The notes under the pieces are model-generated. The model saw only the letters and a program-made list of their open reading frames with translations, made no database searches and was not told the origin of the DNA. The translations under genes were made by a program, and so were the position numbers. Shown piece after piece: positions 1 to 5,793 of a stretch of 10,264 bases of DNA. Numbering within the stretch: the stretch's first letter is position 1; each line of letters begins with the position of its first letter. The DNA comes from Acidobacteriota bacterium (GTDB lineage Bacteria > Acidobacteriota > Thermoanaerobaculia > Thermoanaerobaculales > Thermoanaerobaculaceae): the NCBI GenBank assembly GCA_027458945.1, contig DAIDOU010000121.1, forward strand, positions 1 to 10,264, in the 5' to 3' direction.

Positions 1-844
1 GGTGGTAGGTGATCTTGCTCGGGTCGAAGATCACCTTCACGGTCTCGGCGTGGCCCGTCGTGTTGGAGCACACCTGCCGGTACGTCGGGTGGTCGACGTG
101 CCCCTGCATGTAGCCGCTGATCGCGTCGATGACGCCGGGACCGCGGTGGAAGTAGTACTCGAGGCCCCAGAAGCAGCCGCCGGCGAAGTACGCCACCTCG
201 GTCCGGGCGGGGCGGGCCGCCGTCTCCGCGGCCGCCCGGGCGGGGAGGCTCTCGGGCGGGAGCGTCGCCCCCTTTTCGTAGAACTTCAGCGCGGCGGAGT
301 TGAGGCAGTAGCGCTCGCCGGTCGGCTTGGGCCCGTCGTCGAAGACGTGGCCGAGGTGCGCCCCGCAACGGGCGCAGAGGATCTCGGTGCGCACCATGCC
401 GTAGCTCGTGTCCACCTTGCGCACGATGTGCTCGGGGTCGATCGGCCGGTAGAAGCTCGGCCACCCCGTGCCCGAGTCGAACTTGTTCTCGGAGGAGAAC
501 AGCGGCAGCCCGCACACGGCGCAGACGTAGATCCCCTGCTTGTGGTTGTCGATGAGGTTGCCGCAGAACGCCGGCTCCGTGCCCGCGTTCTGCGTGACCT
601 TGTACGCCTCCGGGCTGAGCCTGGCGGCGAGCTTCGCGACCTCGGCGCGCGACAGCGGCGTGATGTCGTACCCCGATTTCGAATACTTCCGCGCCATCGT
701 CGCGCCCCCTCCCGGCGGCCCGGCCTCCCCCGGCGCCGCCTCAGCGTCGCGCACGGCGAACCAGCCTTGCCCGGTGCGCGGGCCGCAACCACCCGCCGCC
801 AGCAGCATGGCGGAGAGCAGGCCCACCGCGGTCGCACGCCTCAT
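1..844 (-). CDS. msrBA: MsrB-MsrA fusion methionine sulfoxide reductase, lipoprotein-like, partial at window edge
   Basis: Reduces methionine sulfoxide in proteins: the MsrB half acts on the R form and the MsrA half on the S form. I translated 281 residues from ATG 844; the C-terminus lies outside the window. Residues 1-20 look like a lipoprotein signal (MRRA, then a hydrophobic run ending AAGGC, with C20 as lipidation site). The MsrB domain spans about 58-192, with two zinc CxxC pairs (C108/C111 and C157/C160), GTGWPSF at 125-131 and the catalytic-Cys motif RYCLNSAAL with C180. C94 in PAFCG could be the resolving Cys. The MsrA domain starts near 216 with GCFWG (C224), followed by a GHAETV block. 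Known fusions are often MsrA-MsrB; here MsrB comes first. A second in-frame ATG at 697 (M50) has a strong GGGAGGGGG upstream, while 844 has no clear ribosome binding site. A shorter cytoplasmic form is therefore possible. Identity is certain; the start is not. Confidence 0.93.
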   Translation of the reverse strand, partial: MRRATAVGLLSAMLLAAGGCGPRTGQGWFAVRDAEAAPGEAGPPGGGATMARKYSKSGYDITPLSRAEVAKLAARLSPEAYKVTQNAGTEPAFCGNLIDNHKQGIYVCAVCGLPLFSSENKFDSGTGWPSFYRPIDPEHIVRKVDTSYGMVRTEILCARCGAHLGHVFDDGPKPTGERYCLNSAALKFYEKGATLPPESLPARAAAETAARPARTEVAYFAGGCFWGLEYYFHRGPGVIDAISGYMQGHVDHPTYRQVCSNTTGHAETVKVIFDPSKITYH

Positions 845-875
845 GTTCGTGACAAGCGGGGAGGCGGCGCGTCCA

Positions 876-904
876 TTCCCAAGACCGCGGGCGCGCACTA
901 TGCT
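876..904 (+). promoter_or_regulatory. Candidate promoter for the CLC gene
   Basis: TTCCCA (876-881) and TATGCT (899-904) are separated by 17 bases and match the sigma-70 consensus at four positions each. A start of transcription 8 bases after the -10 box would fall on the A of ATG 912. It lies in the short gap between the divergent msrBA and CLC genes. No -10 box for msrBA was obvious on the other strand. This is pattern matching in GC-rich DNA and has not been tested. Confidence 0.35.
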
Positions 905-911
905 CAATGGG

Positions 912-2684
912 ATGTCGCGTAAGCTGCCGAACTGGGCGGCGGCGCTGCTCCGGCGTTTCGTCGATTCCCTCCACGGGCGCCGGCCCACGGCGCGGCTCAT
1001 CCTCGCCGCGATGCTCGGGGCGGTCGCCGGGTTGTTCTCGACCGCGTTCTGGAACTCGATCGCGACCGTAACCGACGCGCTCGACTACTACGTGGCGGGG
1101 CCGCTCGACCGGGCAGTCCAGTTCCCGTGGCACTGGATGTCGTGGCGGTTCGCGTTCCCGGCGCTCGGCGCGCTCGCCGCCGCGCTGCTCGCCCGCCGAG
1201 TGTTCCGCACCCCGGAGCGGCTGGGCGTGGCGTCGGTGATGCTCGACGCCCGGCGCGAGTGGGGACGGATCCCGCTCCGGTACGTGCCGGCGACGTTCGT
1301 CAACGGCGTGCTCACGATCGGCAGCGGCGGCTCGGCGGGGCGGGAGGCGCCCGTCGTCGCGATGGGCGGCGGCCTCGGCGCCTGGGTCGCCCGCACGATG
1401 GGACTGCCGCCGTCGCAGCGCCGGATCCTGGTGGGGTGCGGGGCCGCGGCCGCCATCGCGGCCGCGTTCAACGCGCCGCTCGCGGGGGTGTTCTTCGCCC
1501 TCGAGGTGGTGCTCGGGGACTTCCGCGCCGCGACGCTGGCGCCGGTCATGCTGGCCTCTGTGGCGGGCACCGTCGTCTGCCGCGCCACCGAGGGATCGGC
1601 CGCGGCGGCTCACTTCCAGGTGCCCGCGTATCACCTCGTCTCCGGCTGGGAGACCGCGCTGTACGCCGGCCTCGGCCTGGCGGCCGGGCTGGTCGGGCAC
1701 GCCTTCGCGGCCGCCATGGCGGGTGCCGAGCACCGCTTCGCGAGGCTCTCCGTGCCGCCGTGGGTTCGCCCGGCGATCGGCGGCGTCGGGGTCGGGATCG
1801 TCGGGCTCGGGTTGCCGGGCGTGCTCGGGAACGGCTACAGCTGGACGATCGCCGCCTGCGGCGGCCGCCTCGGCTGGGAGCTCCTCGTGCTGCTGCTCGT
1901 GGGGAAGATCGTCGCGACCGCGCTGACGCTCGGCTCCGGCGGGTGGGGCGGCGATTTCGCGCCCACGTTGTACGTCGGCGCCATGGCGGGCGGCGCGTAC
2001 GGGCTGGCGATGCACGCCCTCCTCGGGCCGGCCGTGGCCGGCTACGGCGCCTACGCGATGGTCGGCATGGGCGCGGTCCTCGCCGCCGTCGTCCGCTGCC
2101 CGATCACCGCGATCCTGCTCCTGTTCGAGCTGACCGGATCGTACGAGGTGATCCTGCCGATCATGGTGGCGGTGGCGACGGCGAGCTTCGTCGCGCGCCG
2201 GCTGAAGCGCTTCGGCATCTACGAAGAGCGCCTGCACGCCCTCGGCGGGCCGGTGCTCGAGGTCGACGAGGACGCCGGCATCAGACACCTCACGGTCGCG
2301 AGCGTGATGCGGCTTGGCGTGGTGTCGCTGGAGGAACGGACCCCGTACGCCGAGCTGCTGCCCCGGGTGCTCGCGTCACAGCAGGCCGTCTTCCCGGTCG
2401 TGGCCGCCGACGGCACGATGCACGGCGCGGTTCGCCTGGCCGATCTGCGCAACACGCTACTGGAAGTGACGCCGGAGGTGCCGGTCGTGGCCGCCGATCT
2501 CGCCACCACCGAGGTCCCGCTGGTGACGATGTCCACACCGGTGGACGAAGCGGGGCATGCGCTCGCTCTGCTCGAGTGGGAGGAGATCCCGGTGGTCAGG
2601 TCCGCCGCCGACCGCACTCCGGTCGGGCTGGTTTCCCGCCGCGACATCCTCAAGGCCGCGTTCGGCGGCGGCCGCCAGCGTTAG
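912..2684 (+). CDS. CLC-family chloride channel/transporter with C-terminal CBS pair
   Basis: A polytopic membrane protein of 590 residues that moves chloride or another anion through the inner membrane. The CLC core covers roughly residues 20-440. GSGGSAGREAP at 137-147 holds the gating glutamate (E145), GGWGGDFAP at about 344-351 matches the GxFxP loop, and RCPITAI followed by ELTGSY places the anion-coordinating tyrosine at Y411. By hand alignment to E. coli ClcA, the internal proton glutamate (E203 there) is valine here (V199 in ALEVV), so the protein may work as a channel or couple protons differently. The C-terminus carries two CBS motifs (about 459-517 and 523-584), which in this family often bind adenine nucleotides. 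ATG 912 is chosen because the preceding sequence has a -10-like box; ATG 900 and GTG 849 are in-frame alternatives. The frame stays open upstream to about 540, but that stretch is antisense to msrBA. Confidence 0.92.
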   Translation: MSRKLPNWAAALLRRFVDSLHGRRPTARLILAAMLGAVAGLFSTAFWNSIATVTDALDYYVAGPLDRAVQFPWHWMSWRFAFPALGALAAALLARRVFRTPERLGVASVMLDARREWGRIPLRYVPATFVNGVLTIGSGGSAGREAPVVAMGGGLGAWVARTMGLPPSQRRILVGCGAAAAIAAAFNAPLAGVFFALEVVLGDFRAATLAPVMLASVAGTVVCRATEGSAAAAHFQVPAYHLVSGWETALYAGLGLAAGLVGHAFAAAMAGAEHRFARLSVPPWVRPAIGGVGVGIVGLGLPGVLGNGYSWTIAACGGRLGWELLVLLLVGKIVATALTLGSGGWGGDFAPTLYVGAMAGGAYGLAMHALLGPAVAGYGAYAMVGMGAVLAAVVRCPITAILLLFELTGSYEVILPIMVAVATASFVARRLKRFGIYEERLHALGGPVLEVDEDAGIRHLTVASVMRLGVVSLEERTPYAELLPRVLASQQAVFPVVAADGTMHGAVRLADLRNTLLEVTPEVPVVAADLATTEVPLVTMSTPVDEAGHALALLEWEEIPVVRSAADRTPVGLVSRRDILKAAFGGGRQR

Positions 2685-2688
2685 CCGG

Positions 2689-2701
2689 GCACCGCCGGTG
2701 C
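2689..2701. other. Small GC hairpin between convergent genes
   Basis: GCACC and GGTGC flank a GCC loop just after the CLC stop, in the 62-base gap between the CLC gene and the convergent small membrane protein gene. There is no T tract on either side, so at best it is a weak or Rho-assisted end point. Confidence 0.2.
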
Positions 2702-2746
2702 GAGGCCGACCCGCACGCGGCCGGCACCGGGCCGAGCACTCGCACC

Positions 2747-2863
2747 TCAGACGAACGCCAGCGCGACGAGGACCACCATCGCGACGATGACGACGATCCA
2801 GATGACCCGCATCCCGCGCCGTTCCGGCGTGCCCTTCTCGTTCTCGCCCAGCGTGTCGAACAT
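2747..2863 (-). CDS. Small single-helix membrane protein, 38 aa
   Basis: No family recognised. The product begins MFDTLGENEKGTPERRG, a polar and charged head, and then residues 18-38 are almost entirely V, I, A, L, M and W, long enough for one transmembrane helix, ending at the C-terminus. The charge pattern (RR before the helix) favours the head in the cytoplasm. The start is supported by GGAGGGACGAC directly before ATG 2863, a good Shine-Dalgarno at normal spacing. The same frame is open upstream to ATG 2974, which would give 75 residues with an Arg/Asp/Glu-rich extension (MTSDGRAAIRDELEAW...). The codons there look plausible too, so a longer form cannot be excluded. It is convergent with the CLC gene and divergent from the trehalose cluster. 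Function is unknown; helper of a membrane neighbour is only a guess. Confidence 0.6.
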   Translation of the reverse strand: MFDTLGENEKGTPERRGMRVIWIVVIVAMVVLVALAFV

Positions 2864-3113
2864 GTCGTCCCTCCGGGAAACCCCTGCGCGGCCGCCCGGC
2901 CGCGAGGTCACGAGGCGCGGATCCGACCACGCCTCCAGTTCGTCCCGGATGGCGGCCCGACCATCCGAAGTCATCCTCTCACCGGCGCGATGCCGGCAGA
3001 CCCTCGCCGCGGTTCGTCCAACAGCGAACACCCCGGCTCTCACATCCACTCTAGGGCGCCCGAGGGCCGTCGTCAAGCCTCCGAGATGTTGCGTAAATGA
3101 CTGACTCATAGCG

Positions 3114-3122
3114 TGATATATT
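3114..3122 (+). promoter_or_regulatory. Extended -10 promoter of the trehalose cluster
   Basis: TGATATATT reads as TGn plus TATATT, an extended -10 element, in a conspicuously AT-rich patch (about 3088-3130) of otherwise GC-rich DNA. No good -35 sits 16-18 bases upstream; TTGCGT at 3089-3094 is too far away. Transcription would start at about 3129-3131, at or next to the ATG proposed for otsB. Confidence 0.5.
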
Positions 3123-3130
3123 CAAATGGT

Positions 3131-3934
3131 ATGCTCGTGCTGATGGGCCGGGAAGAGATCTCCGAGCGCCGCTCAGGGTCCGCCGCCGCGGCGCTGCTGC
3201 CGCCGTTCGCGACGAACTGGGCCGTGTTCCTCGATGTCGACGGCACACTGCTGGAGTTCGGGGCGCAGCCGGAGGACGTCTCGATCCGGCCGGGCCTCGT
3301 CGCCACGCTGGACCGCCTGCGCCGGCTGGTGCCGCTGGCGCTGATCAGCGGCCGCACGATCGCCGACCTCGACCGCCTGTTCGCGCCGCTGACCCTGCCG
3401 GCGGCGGGCGAGCACGGGGCCGAGCGCCGCGGCCGCGACGGCCGCACCCACGTCGCGCCGGCAAGCCCGGGTCTGGCGCGCGCTCGGGCACACCTCGTCG
3501 CCTGGGCGAGCGCGCACCCCGGCGTCCGCGTCGAGGACAAGGGCCTCGGCCTCGCGCTGCACTTTCGCGGCGCGCCCGGGCTGGCGGCCGAGGCAAGGTG
3601 CGCCGCGCACGACGAGTTGCAGGCGCTCGGGAGCGGGTTCGTCCTCGGCGTCGGCCAGATGGTGGTGGAGATCAGGCCCAAGGGATGGGACAAGGGCCGG
3701 GCGGTCACCGAGTTCATGGCCGAGCCGCCGTTCGCAGGGCGCGTCCCGGTCTTCGTCGGGGACGACGCCACCGACGAGGACGGTTTCGCCGCCGCCAACC
3801 GGCTCGGCGGCCTTTCGATCAAGGTCGGCGCCGGTCCGACGGTGGCGCGCTGGCGCCTCGCCGGCGTCGCGGCGGTGGTGGGATGGCTCGACGGGTACGC
3901 GCAGTGGCTCGAGCCGCCGCCCGCCGGAGGGTAG
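3131..3934 (+). CDS. otsB: Trehalose-6-phosphate phosphatase (HAD superfamily)
   Basis: Removes phosphate from trehalose-6-phosphate, the second step of the OtsA/OtsB route, in the cytoplasm. The product has 267 residues, a usual OtsB length. All four HAD motifs are visible: DVDGTL at 35-40 with the nucleophile D35 and acid D37, LISGRT around S73, the lysine motif in RPKGWDKG (K184 or K188), and GDDATDED at 210-217 with metal-binding aspartates. AGEHGAE matches the substrate-side loop of OtsB proteins. GTG 3113 and ATG 3143 are other in-frame starts. None has a Shine-Dalgarno, and ATG 3131 fits a leaderless transcript from the TGATATATT box. The stop lies three bases before the GH15 start, so the two are probably translated from one message. 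Confidence 0.93.
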   Translation: MLVLMGREEISERRSGSAAAALLPPFATNWAVFLDVDGTLLEFGAQPEDVSIRPGLVATLDRLRRLVPLALISGRTIADLDRLFAPLTLPAAGEHGAERRGRDGRTHVAPASPGLARARAHLVAWASAHPGVRVEDKGLGLALHFRGAPGLAAEARCAAHDELQALGSGFVLGVGQMVVEIRPKGWDKGRAVTEFMAEPPFAGRVPVFVGDDATDEDGFAAANRLGGLSIKVGAGPTVARWRLAGVAAVVGWLDGYAQWLEPPPAGG

Positions 3935-3937
3935 GCG

Positions 3938-5722
3938 ATGGACAACCTCGAGTACGGGTTGATCGGCAACGGCAGCGTCAGCGCCCTCGTTGACCCGAAC
4001 GGGACGATCGTGTGGTCGTGCCTGCCCCGCTTCGACGGCGACCCGGTGTTTTGCTCGCTGTTGCAGGGCGAGGAGAACGGGCGCGGCCGGTTTGCCGTCG
4101 AGGTGACCGGCCTCGTGCGTTCGGAGCAGCGCTACCTGCGCAACACCGCCATCCTGGTGACGACGCTCGTCGACGGATCCGGCGGCGTCGTCGAGATCAC
4201 CGATTTCGCCCCGCGGTTCAAGCAGTTCGGGCGGGCGTTCTACCCGATGATGCTGGTGCGTCGGATCCGCCCGCTCGCCGGCAGCCCGGCCGTTCGGATC
4301 CGCCTCGAGCCGGCGTCGGAGTACGGCTCGGGGACGCCGGCGCTCACCTTCGGCTCGAACCACGTCCGCTACGTGTCCCCCCAGCTCGTGCTGCGCCTCA
4401 CGACCGACGCCTCGATCGCCGCGGTGCTGGAAGAGTCGACCTTCGTCCTCGACCGCGACATCACGCTGCTCCTCGGCCCCGACGAGACGGTGCCGGAGGC
4501 CCCGGCCGAGGTCGGCCAGCGTTTCTTCGGCCTGACGCGCAACTACTGGGGAGACTGGGTGCGCTTCCTCGGCATCCCGTTCGAGTGGCAGGAGGCGGTG
4601 ATCCGGGCCGCGATCACGATCAAGCTCGCGGCGTTCGAGGACACCGGCGCGATCGTCGCCGCGATGACCACGTCGCTGCCGGAGTCGCCGTCGAGCGGCC
4701 GCAACTGGGACTACCGCCACTGCTGGTTGCGCGATGGCTACTTCGTGGTCTCGGCGCTCAACCGCCTCAGCGCCACCCGCACGATGGAGCGCTACCTGCA
4801 CTACATCGTGAACGTGGCGGCGAGCATGCCGCCGGGCGGGCGGCTACAGGCCGTGTACGGCATCAACGGCGCCGCCCGGCTGGACGAGTCGGTGGTGCCG
4901 AGCCTCTCCGGGTTCCAGGGGATGGGGCCGGTGCGGGTCGGCAACGCCGCGTTTGAGCAGGTGCAGAACGACGTCTACGGCGCGGTCGTGCTCTCGGCGA
5001 TGCACGTGTTCTTCGACGAGCGCCTCGAAGGCGCCGGCACCGAGGCGCTGTTCCGGCGACTGGAGGCGCTGGGGGAGATCGCGCGGGCGGTGTACCGCGA
5101 TCCGGACGCCGGCATCTGGGAGCTGCGCAACAGCCGCAGCGTGCACACGTTCTCCAGCGTCATGTGCTGGGTCGCGTGCGACCGCCTGGCGCGCATCGCG
5201 GCGCGGCTCGGCCTTGGCGACCGCGCCGGCTACTGGCGCGAGCACGCGCAGGCCATCCACGCCTGGGTCCTGGCCAACGCCTGGGACGGGCAGCTGGGCA
5301 GCTTCGTCGCCGGCATCGGCGGGCGCGAGCTGGACGCGAGTCTGCTGCTGCTGCACGAGCTCGGGTTCGTCTCCGCCGCCGACCCGCGCTTCGCCGGCAC
5401 GGTGGCCGCGATCGAACGGCGGCTCAAGCGCGGCGACTTCATCTTCCGCTACGCCCACGAGGACGACTTCGGCAGGCCGGAGACGGCGTTCATCGTGTGC
5501 ACGTTCTGGTACATCGACGCGCTCGCGGCGCTCGGCCGGCGCGACGAGGCGCGCGCGCTGTTCGAGACGCTGCTCGGTTGTCGCAACTCGTTGGGGCTGC
5601 TCTCGGAGGACATCGATCCGGCGACGCGCCGGTTGTGGGGGAACCTGCCGCAGACCTACAGCATGGTAGGGTTGATCAACTCGGCCGTGCGGCTGAGCGC
5701 GAGCTGGGAAGGGGTCTCGTGA
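3938..5722 (+). CDS. Glycoside hydrolase family 15 protein (possible trehalase or alpha-glucosidase)
   Basis: A 594-residue GH15 enzyme that hydrolyses alpha-glucosidic bonds with inversion. The N-terminal beta-sandwich (about 1-230) opens with the family's typical DNLEYGLIGNGSVSALVD. The (alpha/alpha)6 barrel follows: RNWDYRHCWLRD at 255-266 lines the sugar site, QNDVYGA comes next, GIWELR carries the likely general acid E395, and LLSEDID carries the likely base E557. There is no signal peptide, so it should be cytoplasmic. Bacterial GH15 proteins of this layout include trehalases and glucan glucosidases. Its place between otsB and otsA favours trehalose or a related glucoside as substrate, but the sequence does not decide this. 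GGAGGGTAGGCG gives a Shine-Dalgarno that overlaps the otsB stop, pointing to coupled translation. Confidence 0.9.
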   Translation: MDNLEYGLIGNGSVSALVDPNGTIVWSCLPRFDGDPVFCSLLQGEENGRGRFAVEVTGLVRSEQRYLRNTAILVTTLVDGSGGVVEITDFAPRFKQFGRAFYPMMLVRRIRPLAGSPAVRIRLEPASEYGSGTPALTFGSNHVRYVSPQLVLRLTTDASIAAVLEESTFVLDRDITLLLGPDETVPEAPAEVGQRFFGLTRNYWGDWVRFLGIPFEWQEAVIRAAITIKLAAFEDTGAIVAAMTTSLPESPSSGRNWDYRHCWLRDGYFVVSALNRLSATRTMERYLHYIVNVAASMPPGGRLQAVYGINGAARLDESVVPSLSGFQGMGPVRVGNAAFEQVQNDVYGAVVLSAMHVFFDERLEGAGTEALFRRLEALGEIARAVYRDPDAGIWELRNSRSVHTFSSVMCWVACDRLARIAARLGLGDRAGYWREHAQAIHAWVLANAWDGQLGSFVAGIGGRELDASLLLLHELGFVSAADPRFAGTVAAIERRLKRGDFIFRYAHEDDFGRPETAFIVCTFWYIDALAALGRRDEARALFETLLGCRNSLGLLSEDIDPATRRLWGNLPQTYSMVGLINSAVRLSASWEGVS

Positions 5723-5727
5723 ACCGG

Positions 5728-5770
5728 CGGGCCCCCGGCCGGGCCCGTATCGTCCCCGGCGCCGCCGGGG
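5728..5770. other. Two tandem GC hairpins between GH15 gene and otsA
   Basis: CGGGCCC (5728-5734) pairs with GGGCCCG (5741-5747) around a six-base loop. CCCCGGC (5754-5760) pairs with GCCGGGG (5764-5770) around GCC. Neither is followed by a T run, so these are not classic terminators. They fill most of the 71-base gap and sit just before the strong otsA ribosome binding site, where they could act on mRNA processing, pausing or differential expression. Confidence 0.4.
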
Positions 5771-5776
5771 CTGCCT

Positions 5777-5785
5777 GAGGAGGTG
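5777..5785 (+). promoter_or_regulatory. Strong ribosome binding site of otsA
   Basis: GAGGAGGTG lies eight bases before ATG 5794. It fixes the otsA start, and therefore fixes the unusual N-terminal membrane region as part of the protein. Confidence 0.75.
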
Positions 5786-5793
5786 TTCCTGCG

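Noticed and set aside
286..837. Minus-strand open frame of 183 codons beginning near the msrBA start
   Set aside because: It is in a different frame from the MsrB domain and yields an Arg/Ser-rich sequence without motifs.
540..911. N-terminal extension of the CLC gene back to ATG 540
   Set aside because: The stretch is antisense to the clearly coding MsrB domain and its translation has no resemblance to a CLC N-terminus; the downstream ATG 912 or 900 is preferred.
2..922. Plus-strand open frame of 306 codons over the msrBA region
   Set aside because: Shadow of msrBA; the minus strand carries all Msr catalytic and zinc motifs.
741..2288. Antisense open frame of 515 codons opposite the CLC gene
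   Set aside because: Low-complexity Arg/Glu/Gly/Ala-rich product, opposite a gene with clear CLC motifs; a codon-bias shadow.
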